Origin: an uncultured Ruminococcus sp.
Lineage (GTDB): Bacteria > Bacillota > Clostridia > Oscillospirales > Ruminococcaceae
NCBI GenBank assembly: GCA_900551505.1
Contig: URWK01000016.1
Coordinates: 1 to 13,909, forward strand
Direction: 5' to 3'
DNA length: 13,909 nt
Both the position numbers and the translations under genes were made by a program. Below, in pieces: positions 6,701 to 13,909 of this stretch. How positions within the stretch are numbered: the stretch's first letter is position 1; the number at the start of each line of letters is the position of its first letter. Under the pieces are notes generated by a model. It did no database searches, had not been told where the DNA came from, and saw only the letters and a list, made by a program, of their open reading frames with translations.

Positions 6701-8113
6701 TCAGAATCTGAAATAAAGGAACGGATTATATGTTGCGTCAACAAGATATGAGGTACAAAACAACATCATAAGCCCTTGAATAATCGGTGTCGCCATATAG
6801 AACCATTTCTTTGTCTGAGGCTTTTCTCTGAGCCATACAACGCACTTGTCAAAGAGTTCCGTTGAACCGACTATGCAAAGAACAAACATTATTCCGTATG
6901 AAGCCATCTGGTATTTTGCGAATGAGTCAATGAATGTTCCGCCTGCTCCGAACATTGCACCAATGTACTTAACAGCATCACTCATTGTTGCTGTATCGAA
7001 GAATACCCACCCAAACACAACCATTATGAATGTATAAAGTGTGCTTACAAACGGAGGAGCTTTTTCAAGTATCTTTCCGAAACCAAGTCTTTCAATCATT
7101 ATCAGCACGCCGAAGTAAAGTCCCCAGATTATAAAGTTCCAGCTTGCACCGTGCCACAGACCTGTAAGCCCCCATACTATCGCTGTATTGATAAGAGTTC
7201 TTTTAAGTCCCTTTCTGTTTCCTCCGAGCGGTATATATACATAAGCCTTGAACCAACCGCCGAGTGTCATATGCCAGCGTCTCCAGAATTCCGCTATGCT
7301 TCTCGAAATGTAAGGGTGATTGAAGTTTGCAGGGAAGTTGAAACCGAGCATCTTGCCAAGCCCTATAGCCATATCCGAATAACCCGAAAAGTCATAGTAA
7401 ATCTGTAATGTGAATGCCAGTATCCCCAGCCATGCCGTTACTACAGAAAGTTCATTATAATCCATTGCCTTTATAGTCGTCCACAGTGTACCTATGTTGT
7501 TCGCAAGAAAGATTTTCTTCGTAAGTCCCTTCACGAAGATTCCTACACCGTCCCCGACAACATTTATATTGACGGTTCTGTTATCCATCTCATTTTCAAC
7601 GTCTTCATATCTTACTATAGGGCCTGCGACAATCTGCGGAAAGAGTGCAACATATGAGATATAATTTATTGCACTTTTCTGTACTCTGACTTTTCGCCAG
7701 TAGACATCTATGGTGTAAGACATACTTTGGAACAGGTAGAACGAAATGCCTATAGGAAGCGGAAGTTTCGGGTCCGGAATACTTGTTCTGAGCAGTGCAT
7801 TGAGATTCTCGATAATAAATGAACTGTACTTGAAAATTGCCAGTGTTCCTATATGGATTACCAGCGACCACACAAGTATCTGTTTTCGCATCTTCTCATC
7901 GTTATCGTGTTTTTCAAGCAGTATTCCCGCAAAGTAATCAAGCAGTGAGGACAACACCATAAGTATTAAATAAACCGGTTCGCCCCACCCATAGAAAAAC
8001 AGTCCTGATAAGAAAAGTATAAAGTTCTTCGCCTTTATGTTCGGTGCTATGAAGTAAGTAAGCAGGACAACAGGCAGAAAAATATACATAAAAGTCAGGC
8101 TCGAAAATACCAT
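6701..8113 (-). CDS. MBOAT-family membrane O-acyltransferase (AlgI/DltB/PatA-like)
   Basis: The 470-residue polytopic membrane protein has hydrophobic segments through its length. MBOAT signatures are FPQIVAGPIVRYED (158-171), YYDFSGYSDMAIGLGKMLGF (239-258), the conserved AEFWRRWHMTLGGWF (274-288), YVYIPLGGNRKG (291-302) and GLTGLWHGASWNFIIWG (315-331), with the likely catalytic His321. The family moves acyl, usually acetyl, groups across the membrane to extracellular polymers such as alginate, peptidoglycan or teichoic acids. The neighbouring DHHW gene and the absence of dltA/dltC genes favour polysaccharide O-acetylation over D-alanylation; the polymer cannot be named. The ATG overlaps the upstream stop as TAATG, and AAAAAGGAGATGATTTA supplies the ribosome site, so translation is probably coupled to the Toprim gene. 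Confidence 0.93.
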   Translation of the reverse strand: MVFSSLTFMYIFLPVVLLTYFIAPNIKAKNFILFLSGLFFYGWGEPVYLILMVLSSLLDYFAGILLEKHDNDEKMRKQILVWSLVIHIGTLAIFKYSSFIIENLNALLRTSIPDPKLPLPIGISFYLFQSMSYTIDVYWRKVRVQKSAINYISYVALFPQIVAGPIVRYEDVENEMDNRTVNINVVGDGVGIFVKGLTKKIFLANNIGTLWTTIKAMDYNELSVVTAWLGILAFTLQIYYDFSGYSDMAIGLGKMLGFNFPANFNHPYISRSIAEFWRRWHMTLGGWFKAYVYIPLGGNRKGLKRTLINTAIVWGLTGLWHGASWNFIIWGLYFGVLIMIERLGFGKILEKAPPFVSTLYTFIMVVFGWVFFDTATMSDAVKYIGAMFGAGGTFIDSFAKYQMASYGIMFVLCIVGSTELFDKCVVWLREKPQTKKWFYMATPIIQGLMMLFCTSYLVDATYNPFLYFRF

Positions 8114-8727
8114 TAAATCATCTCCTTTTTTTGTTCGTTTTTTAATTTCTCAACGGCTTCCGTAAGCTCATCAGGACTAATCATAGTATTGAGAGCATCG
8201 GTCATAGCCGATGAGGAAAGAAGCGAAGGCAGTCCGAAATATTGCAGTACCTTTTTTCTCAGAAAGCTACTGTTCTTTCCGCCTGACAAGCCCAATTCAT
8301 AGAGTAACAGACTGTCGATTTTTTCAGTATTCTGTGTTTCGTCTTTTTCCTCAGCGGTTATTCCTGCCTTTTCAAAAGCTTCAAGCAGTATTTTTTTACT
8401 TACGCCTTCAACGCCGAGTTTTCCCTCTGCGGAAGGTTTCAGTTTTCTGCGTTCTTTTCCGAATATATCAGGAATGTATACATTAATGATTTTCCCGTCA
8501 GGGATAGCTCCCTTCAGATAATTCCTTATTTTAAAGCCTGCACTGTCCGAATCCGTAAGTATTATTATTCCGGTCTTTTCCGCATAGAAGCGTATCAGTG
8601 CAAGTTTTTCCTTGTCTTTGAAAATGCTGTAGCCGTTTGTCTGAACAATTACACCGTCAATTATGGAATCCAGCTTTATTTTATCATATTTTCCCTCAAC
8701 TATTACTGCCTGTTTCACTTTCAGCAC
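8113..8727 (-). CDS. Toprim-domain protein, RNase M5 (RnmV)-like with DUF4093-type C-terminus
   Basis: The 204-residue protein starts with a Toprim domain: AVIVEGKYDKIKL (7-19) carries the catalytic-type Glu11, and IIILTDSDSAGFKIRNYL (54-71) gives the DxD pair Asp59/Asp61 followed by the G-KIR pattern of RNase M5 (VFTDPDxxGEKIR). KLGVEGVSKK (103-112) matches the M5 GVE segment. RNase M5 removes the ends of precursor 5S rRNA with a ribosomal protein cofactor. The C-terminal part (about 115-204) is lysine/glutamate-rich and fits the domain found in clostridial homologues. The start is GTG, with AAAGGAGG 7 bases upstream overlapping the holA stop. M5 genes commonly sit near rsmA; here it lies between holA and MBOAT. 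Another Toprim-dependent nuclease role is possible. Confidence 0.8.
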   Translation of the reverse strand: MLKVKQAVIVEGKYDKIKLDSIIDGVIVQTNGYSIFKDKEKLALIRFYAEKTGIIILTDSDSAGFKIRNYLKGAIPDGKIINVYIPDIFGKERRKLKPSAEGKLGVEGVSKKILLEAFEKAGITAEEKDETQNTEKIDSLLLYELGLSGGKNSSFLRKKVLQYFGLPSLLSSSAMTDALNTMISPDELTEAVEKLKNEQKKEMI

Positions 8728-8740
8728 AATTTCACCTCCT

Positions 8741-9811
8741 TTACATATTCTTGTTTACCATCATCATTTTAGTAACGGCGGTTTCTATTATGATTCTGTC
8801 ATCACATGATGATGACTTTATTTTAATATCTGCATCCTGAAGAATTGTAAGACATTTTCTTATATTTTCAAGTGAAATTCTTCTTGAAATATTCATGGCA
8901 CTTGTAACAGCGAATTCTCTTCCCCTGTAATTGAAATCTTTTATTATATCGACTCTCGACTTCCCACAAGCTGTCGCCGTTCTTGCCCTGTATATGTCAA
9001 TGAATGAATACGAAAGTGCTGAAAGAATAGTTGTAGCTTCTTCTCTCTGAAAGAAAAGGTCATCTATAATTCTGAATACGTTTACCGGCTCAATCATTAC
9101 TACGGCTCTTGCCAGCGTGAAGGCATTTGAAGCGAGTTGCCTCGGAACGAATTCATTTACAAGGCTCATTGTAATTTCTCCGCTCTGAGTGTACGATATG
9201 AGTTTCTCAAGTTCCCTTGTAATCATCATAGTTGAACAAAGGCATCTCTCCGCAATTTCCGTAGCCGTTTGAGGATATATGAAACAACCTGCCTTGCTGA
9301 CTCTTTTGACGATATGTTTTGTAAGTTCGTCTACATTTTGGTAGTTTATTTCACATACTGCACCGTATCCGGAATTTATAATAAAGTCCGTGAACTTCTT
9401 ATTCGCTGAAGTAAGCGTTTTTCCGCCTTTTTTAAGGTCTGCCGAAATTACCGAAAAAACCACAATTGTGGTTTCAGGTATCTGTTCCAGCTCTCCCATG
9501 ACTATTTTCAATTGTGTGGGTTTCAGGTTTGAAGCGTTAAAATTGCTGACCAATATACAATTGTAATCTGAAAACATCGGGTACATTTCTGCGGTATCAC
9601 AAAATTCATCAGCCGAAAAATCTTCGGCTGACATCTTGTGAAGGTTATATGTTTCAGCATCTTCAGGCACTATTTTGGAAACAATCTTTTTTGTCAGGCT
9701 TCCTATTGTCATTGCGTCTTCCCCGTAGAGAAAATAAATTCTGTCAAACTGTTTCGCTTTGATTCTTTTCAGAATATCTCCGCTTTTGTATATCGGCAAT
9801 CCGTCTTTCAC
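8741..9811 (-). CDS. holA: DNA polymerase III subunit delta HolA
   Basis: HolA is the clamp-loader subunit that opens the beta sliding clamp. The 356 residues fit the family length. The N-terminus has DRIYFLYGEDAMTI (23-36), the usual degenerate nucleotide-binding start. The middle has the clamp-loader lid and helical regions (QTATEIAERCL, TRELEKLISYT). The C-terminal collar has EATTILSALSYSFIDIYRA, GREFAVTSAMNISRRIS and LQDADIKIKSS, which match the family's YAVKKAL and L-EAD--IKSG patterns. The GTG start (9809-9811) overlaps the comEC TGA as GTGA, which implies translational coupling. The only upstream Shine-Dalgarno-like string (TTGAGGTGA) is very close. comEC followed by holA is a classical Firmicutes order; the usual rpsT neighbour is absent. 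Confidence 0.92.
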   Translation of the reverse strand: MKDGLPIYKSGDILKRIKAKQFDRIYFLYGEDAMTIGSLTKKIVSKIVPEDAETYNLHKMSAEDFSADEFCDTAEMYPMFSDYNCILVSNFNASNLKPTQLKIVMGELEQIPETTIVVFSVISADLKKGGKTLTSANKKFTDFIINSGYGAVCEINYQNVDELTKHIVKRVSKAGCFIYPQTATEIAERCLCSTMMITRELEKLISYTQSGEITMSLVNEFVPRQLASNAFTLARAVVMIEPVNVFRIIDDLFFQREEATTILSALSYSFIDIYRARTATACGKSRVDIIKDFNYRGREFAVTSAMNISRRISLENIRKCLTILQDADIKIKSSSCDDRIIIETAVTKMMMVNKNM

Positions 9812-11922
9812 CTCAAATCTTTAATTTCAAAATATCCGTTTTTCTTAACCTCTACAACGACATTCTCACGGTAACACTGTTCAGCCGTAAACTTTTTGTC
9901 AGTGATAATAAGTTTCGCACAATTGAGAATATCGGAATGTTTTTTACCGAAGTCGCCTATAATGCTGTAATCTTCCCCATTATAATATTTCATATTCTCA
10001 CTGCAAAGCATGGAAAAATTATCGCCCGAAAAGATTTCGAGATTTTCATTAAGGCAAAACTTGTAATCTGGATACGCTATTTCCGTATTCCCGAAGTTCT
10101 CAATCTGCAAATTATCACTGAATATTTTAAGACTGTCAGTGATAAAAGTGTTCTCAGGCACAAGCAGGACTTTTGTGTTTATTCCTTTCAGGTCTTCCGA
10201 ATATGTAGCCATCGAAGACAATGGTCTGTCATATAATGTAACCGTTGCGACCTTGTTTATTCCGCTTTTTTTCAGATATTTTGAAACATATTGCGGTGTC
10301 TTGCTTCCGCCCCCGAAGTCAATAATGTCTGCCTTTTTTCCGTCAGTTATCACAATCGCAATCTTTCTGTTTTCTCCGACCACCGCAATTTTAAGCATAT
10401 TTCTGTCGGTTATTCTCTGTGCCGTACCTGTCCCCGCCATAAAAATTACCGCCGTAATCATCACTGTCACAAGGCTTTTTCTGGTTCTGAAAATTCCGCA
10501 CGCCAGCAAAGCTATTATACAGAATATCGCCGTAAAAATTTCTGTGTATTCACCACTGAATGAAATATGTGTAAATTCAAAATTACCTGCTGTTTCCGAA
10601 ACTTTCGTAACAATTTTACAGCAGATTCCGCCCAAGCTTAAAACAGGTATCGCAACAATATTCAGTCCGCCCGTGAAGAACACTATAAATCCCGTAACCA
10701 TTGCCATCATGCACAACGGCACAAGCAGAAGATTTGAAACCGGTGAAATAAGTGAAGTTTCGTCAAAGTACATCACTGAAACAGGCATTACCGCTATAGT
10801 TGTACAGAGCAGTGAAACGATATTTCTTAAAAGCCTTTGCGGTTTTGTCGAAGCTTTCATTTCTCCCGTAAGATAAGGAGCTACTACTCCCGTTCCGAAA
10901 ACTCCGGACACCGAAAGCAGAAAAGAAGAATTTGTTATTGTGTAAGGTTTGAAAATCGTGAGAACTATAACCGCTATGCAAAGCGAATTGAGTGTATCTG
11001 CCTTTCTCTCGAAAATGTCCGCCGAATAAACTATTAGAAGCATTATAAATGAACGCATTACCGACATCGACATTCCCGAACATATGCAGAACATCACAAG
11101 GAAAATTTCCGTTATCACAAAAATCACTTTCTTGTTTTTAAGGAACTTTTCAAGCATTTTTCTGACCACTTCCGCAAATAACACAAGATGAAGTCCCGAA
11201 ACCGCCATAACATGACCTATTCCCATCCTGAAAAGACTGTTTTTTGTGTAACTGTCCATTCCGGATTTCGCACCGAACATCATTGCATTCAGAACATCTG
11301 CTTCGTCTTCCGCAAGTACACGGTAAAACACCTTTGAAATATAGTCCCTGTAATGTCTGAGAACTTTAACCACTGAAAAAGTATTGCTTTTTTCTGACTG
11401 AAAATCTTTAATATCACTTGCTTCAAGGAAAATATTCTGTGATTTATAGTAATCCTTTGACGGAAAAATGTAACTGTTCTCGAATTCTTCAAATGTTCCC
11501 GAAAGTGTCACCTTGTCACCGTAATCACATTCTTTCGAGTCGTAATAAACAAGTATTTCGGCTTGCTGAACTCCGTCAAGCCTGCCTCTTATTCTGTACT
11601 GGGATTTGTCGCCTGCATATTCTTTAACATCGAGGACTTTTCCGCAAAATTCTGTCGGTTCTTCTGTTCCGGCGTACTTTATAACGGCTTCATATGTAAG
11701 AACATTATAGGAAAAATAAAGCGAAACACCAAATATAAATGATATTCCGCACATACAGATTTCTTTTAAATTCATGCCTGCTCCGTATTTCATTATCAGC
11801 AATCCCGACACAAGCACTATAGCAAGCAGAAAAACTTGTGAAACCTGAGTAATAAAAGAAGCGAAAAACAGCCCGATTGCGTATGAAACCCCAATATAAA
11901 CCATTTTTCGCTTAACTCTCAT
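9808..11922 (-). CDS. comEC: ComEC/Rec2-type DNA-uptake channel protein with degenerate C-terminal domain
   Basis: ComEC forms the inner-membrane channel for single-stranded DNA during transformation. The 704 residues include two or three N-terminal membrane segments (about 8-72), a soluble OB-fold/DUF4131-like part (about 85-175) and the Competence domain (about 205-490) with GIGHVMAVSGLHLVLF (234-249), the family signature, then many membrane helices. The last ~195 residues are where ComEC proteins carry a metallo-beta-lactamase-like nuclease domain. Here the segment keeps the fold-like pattern (KIAIVITDGKKADIIDFGGG, YVSKYLKKSGINKV) but has VTLYDRPLSSMATY where the HxHxDH motif should be, and no DVGQGD motif. 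The nuclease is probably inactive. The ATG overlaps the preceding stop as TAATG. Confidence 0.9.
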   Translation of the reverse strand: MRVKRKMVYIGVSYAIGLFFASFITQVSQVFLLAIVLVSGLLIMKYGAGMNLKEICMCGISFIFGVSLYFSYNVLTYEAVIKYAGTEEPTEFCGKVLDVKEYAGDKSQYRIRGRLDGVQQAEILVYYDSKECDYGDKVTLSGTFEEFENSYIFPSKDYYKSQNIFLEASDIKDFQSEKSNTFSVVKVLRHYRDYISKVFYRVLAEDEADVLNAMMFGAKSGMDSYTKNSLFRMGIGHVMAVSGLHLVLFAEVVRKMLEKFLKNKKVIFVITEIFLVMFCICSGMSMSVMRSFIMLLIVYSADIFERKADTLNSLCIAVIVLTIFKPYTITNSSFLLSVSGVFGTGVVAPYLTGEMKASTKPQRLLRNIVSLLCTTIAVMPVSVMYFDETSLISPVSNLLLVPLCMMAMVTGFIVFFTGGLNIVAIPVLSLGGICCKIVTKVSETAGNFEFTHISFSGEYTEIFTAIFCIIALLACGIFRTRKSLVTVMITAVIFMAGTGTAQRITDRNMLKIAVVGENRKIAIVITDGKKADIIDFGGGSKTPQYVSKYLKKSGINKVATVTLYDRPLSSMATYSEDLKGINTKVLLVPENTFITDSLKIFSDNLQIENFGNTEIAYPDYKFCLNENLEIFSGDNFSMLCSENMKYYNGEDYSIIGDFGKKHSDILNCAKLIITDKKFTAEQCYRENVVVEVKKNGYFEIKDLR

Positions 11923-12485
11923 TATATACCTCTCTGTGGTGTTTCCTTAAAGAATAACGGCAACCTTTCGAGATATATTATATCATCTCTGTCACCTGCG
12001 TCACCCTCTGCAAGTACCGCACATTGTCCGACAATATTCCCGCCTGCTTTTTCCACAAGTTTTCTTATAGCATTAAGGGATTCTCCCGTACTTATTACAT
12101 CATCTGCAATAAGAACTCTTTTCCCTTTAAGCTGTTCAGCCTCATCCTTATCAAGGCAAAGTGTTTGCATTTCTGCAGTAGTAATTGACTTGACATTTAC
12201 GGAAATCGGGTCTGACATATAGAGTTTAACAGACTTTCTGGCAACGAAATATTTCTTTCCGAGCTGTCTTGCCATCTCATATGCAAGCGGAATCCCCTTA
12301 CTTTCTGCGGTCACGATTACATCACATTCAGGAACTTTTTTAATCAGTTCTTCTGCTGTTCTTACTGTAATTTCAACGTCCGAAAACATTATAAATCCGG
12401 CTATGTCAAGATTTTCGTTTATAGGGCAGATTTTCAGCTTTCTTTCAAGCCCTGCCACATTCAAAGTATAATATTTGTTTCCCAT
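11922..12485 (-). CDS. Type I phosphoribosyltransferase, adenine/xanthine PRTase-like
   Basis: The 187-residue protein has the PRPP-binding motif KRVLIADDVISTGES (122-136) of type I PRTases. It also has CDVIVTAESKGIPLAYEMA (54-72) and LGKKYFVARKSVKLYM (75-90), a pattern close to the fv-RK-KL segment of adenine and xanthine phosphoribosyltransferases. It should salvage a purine base with PRPP in the cytoplasm. The exact base is not certain: the segment after RKSVKLYM differs from standard Apt (no EYG motif), so it could be a diverged Apt/Xpt-type enzyme or a regulator that keeps the fold. The ATG has GAGGAAATTACTGA upstream. It lies 18 bases after hinT and overlaps comEC by one base. Confidence 0.85.
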   Translation of the reverse strand: MGNKYYTLNVAGLERKLKICPINENLDIAGFIMFSDVEITVRTAEELIKKVPECDVIVTAESKGIPLAYEMARQLGKKYFVARKSVKLYMSDPISVNVKSITTAEMQTLCLDKDEAEQLKGKRVLIADDVISTGESLNAIRKLVEKAGGNIVGQCAVLAEGDAGDRDDIIYLERLPLFFKETPQRGI

Positions 12486-12503
12486 TTCAGTAATTTCCTC
12501 AGA

Positions 12504-12845
12504 TTAACCTGCCGGCCATGTGAATTCTCTGCCTGCGAGCAGGTGGAAATGAAGATGTTTTACAGTCTGACCCGCTGAATCTCCGCAGTTGCTTACAACT
12601 CTGAACCCGTCATCAAGGTTCTTTTCTTTCGCAAGCTTCGCAATAACTTCAAAGATATGTGCAACTACTTCTGAATTTTCAGGAGTAATCTCGGCTGCAC
12701 TCTTAATATGAGTTTTCGGAATAAGAAGGTAGTGAACAGGAGCAGTCGGTGCAATGTCTTCAAAAACATAAACCTGCTCATCTTCATAAACTTTTTTGCT
12801 TGGGATTTCGCCCGCAATGATTTTACAGAATAAGCAATCTTCCAT
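12504..12845 (-). CDS. hinT: Histidine triad (HIT) protein of the HinT branch
   Basis: The 113-residue protein is a full-length HIT protein with the triad VKHLHFHLLAGR (His97, His99, His101). It begins with CLFCKIIAGEIPSKKVYED, typical of HinT purine nucleoside phosphoramidases, which hydrolyse AMP-lysine and related phosphoramidates, including aminoacyl adenylate adducts. The C4/C7 pair is the zinc-type CxxC seen in many clostridial members. It ends WPAG, as in the family. An AAAGGAAAACAGTT site precedes the ATG. It lies 62 bases after alaS, across a hairpin. Being next to alaS is suggestive because HinT acts on by-products of aminoacyl-tRNA synthetases, but this link is inference. Confidence 0.93.
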   Translation of the reverse strand: MEDCLFCKIIAGEIPSKKVYEDEQVYVFEDIAPTAPVHYLLIPKTHIKSAAEITPENSEVVAHIFEVIAKLAKEKNLDDGFRVVSNCGDSAGQTVKHLHFHLLAGREFTWPAG

Positions 12846-12870
12846 AACTGTTTTCCTTTCTTTATTTTAA

Positions 12871-12899
12871 TGAAAAGGGGAAAATTATTCCCCCTTTCA
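12871..12899. other. Intercistronic hairpin between alaS and hinT
   Basis: The arms TGAAAAGGGGAA (12871-12882) and TTCCCCCTTTCA (12888-12899) form a 12-bp stem with one wobble pair and a five-base loop. On the minus strand it is followed by TTAAAATAAAG rather than a clean T run, so it is a weak terminator at best for alaS. It may set the ratio of alaS to downstream message or protect the 3' end. Confidence 0.5.
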
Positions 12900-12907
12900 A
12901 ATATTTT

Positions 12908-13909
12908 TTACTGTTCGTCAAAGAAGTCCTTTACGATTTCTTCAAGTGCCGCAAGAGCTTCGTCAATCATGTAGTTCTTACCGATACCAGCCATAGCGTT
13001 ATCAGGTTTTCCGCCACCCTTACCGCCTGTGAGGGCTGAAATTCTCTGGACAATCTTACCTGCATGAGCGCCCTTTGCGATAGCATCCTTACCGCAGATA
13101 CAGTAGAATACGCCCTTGTCTTCGTAAACGCCTGCAAGAACCGCTACAACATCTGATGAACTTGCTTTTATACGGTCGCCCATCTTACGAAGTGTTTCCG
13201 GCTTTGTTCCGTTGAAGAGTGCTGAAACAATCTTTGTTCCGTTAACTTCGGCAGCGTTTTCAAACATACCTTCCATCTGGTTTCCTACAAGCTGACTGTT
13301 GAGTTTTTCAATCTGCTTGTCTTTTTCCTTAACTTCGTTCTGAAGTGCCTGACATTTTATTGCAAGTTCAAAAGGATTCTGCAATTTAAGCACACTTGAA
13401 GCCCTTGAAAGTTCGTTCTTGAATTCCATCATAAGCCTTAAAACAGCTTTTCCCGTAACTGCTTCAATTCTTCTTACACCTGATGCAACAGATGCTTCGG
13501 AAATGATTTTGAAAAGTCCGATATTTGAAGTATTCGCAACATGAGTACCGCCACAGAATTCTATTGACTTTCCTTCAATGTCAACTACTCTTACGATATC
13601 GCCGTACTTTTCGCCGAAAAGTGCCATTGCTCCGAGTTTCTTTGCTTCGCTTATAGGAAGTTCTTTCGTGGTTACTTCGAGAGCCGAGAGAATGTTTTCG
13701 TTTACGATTTCTTCGACTTTAAGGATTTCTTCAGGTGTCATAGCTGAGAAATGCGAAAAGTCAAAACGACATCTTTCGGAATTTACAAGCTGACCCTTCT
13801 GGTGAACGTGGTCGCCGAGGACTTCACGCAATGCAGCTTGTAAGAGATGTGCGGAAGTATGGTTTCTCATAGTAGCCATTCTGGTTTCCTTGTCAACCCT
13901 GGCTTCAAC
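12908..13909 (-). CDS. alaS: Alanine--tRNA ligase AlaS, C-terminal part (5' end outside window)
   Basis: AlaRS charges tRNA-Ala and clears mischarged serine. The frame is open through the right edge: ten codons (VEARVDKETR) precede the first in-window ATG at 13877-13879, and that Met is internal. So 333 C-terminal residues of about 880 are visible. They hold the editing domain zinc residues NHTSAH (His17 and His21 of the visible part) and IEFCGGTHVANTSNIG (Cys119, His123), then SEASVASGVRRIEAVTG, a coiled-coil-like stretch and the C-Ala/DHHA1 domain with the glycine-rich TGGKGGGKPDNA. The sequence looks intact. It heads the visible part of the long minus-strand run; its promoter is outside. 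Confidence 0.96.
   Translation of the reverse strand, partial: VEARVDKETRMATMRNHTSAHLLQAALREVLGDHVHQKGQLVNSERCRFDFSHFSAMTPEEILKVEEIVNENILSALEVTTKELPISEAKKLGAMALFGEKYGDIVRVVDIEGKSIEFCGGTHVANTSNIGLFKIISEASVASGVRRIEAVTGKAVLRLMMEFKNELSRASSVLKLQNPFELAIKCQALQNEVKEKDKQIEKLNSQLVGNQMEGMFENAAEVNGTKIVSALFNGTKPETLRKMGDRIKASSSDVVAVLAGVYEDKGVFYCICGKDAIAKGAHAGKIVQRISALTGGKGGGKPDNAMAGIGKNYMIDEALAALEEIVKDFFDEQ

Noticed and set aside
10139..10876. A 245-codon open frame on the plus strand
   Set aside because: It lies fully antisense to the conserved membrane part of comEC, has no ribosome site or family motifs, and its hydrophobic character mirrors the opposite strand.

Overview
The window looks like a chromosomal core-plus-surface region of an AT-rich Gram-positive anaerobe of the Clostridia, most likely a Ruminococcus-like member of the Oscillospirales. 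The reasons are strong AGGAGG-type ribosome binding sites, frequent GTG and TTG starts, consensus sigma-A promoters, low-GC codon choice, and a Thr-rich (TTTT/TETE) linker in a secreted protein of the kind common in Ruminococcus extracellular proteins. The taxonomic call is inference. All twelve protein genes lie on the minus strand, so they are transcribed from right to left. No rRNA, tRNA, transposase, phage gene or CRISPR array was seen.

Right part, 13909 to 4221, is one tightly packed gene run: alaS (only its 3' part is in the window), hinT, a type I purine-type phosphoribosyltransferase, comEC, holA, a Toprim/RNase M5-like gene, an MBOAT O-acyltransferase, a DHHW-family protein and a secreted transglutaminase-like protein. 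Several junctions overlap: TAATG at PRTase/comEC and Toprim/MBOAT, and GTGA at comEC/holA. This suggests translational coupling. The run passes from translation and nucleotide functions, through DNA uptake and replication, to a cell-surface module (MBOAT + DHHW + transglutaminase-like) that probably modifies an envelope polymer. It ends at a strong bidirectional hairpin at about 4171-4213.

Middle, 3874-4220: a 347-base gap. It holds a near-consensus minus-strand promoter for nadE, a plus-strand extended -10 promoter preceded by helically phased TGTAA repeats, and the terminator. The last two together would delimit a roughly 100-nt plus-strand RNA, which is the best candidate here for something undescribed.

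Left part: nadE and pyrE form a two-gene unit (NAD synthesis and pyrimidine synthesis). A GC-rich perfect palindrome resembling a dispersed repeat follows. Then comes murD with its own extended -10 promoter and a leader that can fold at its very 5' end; murD runs off the left edge.

The other items worth a second look are the C-terminal domain of ComEC, which has the position of the usual metallo-beta-lactamase domain but lacks its metal-binding motif, and the position of the RNase M5-like gene between holA and the MBOAT gene.
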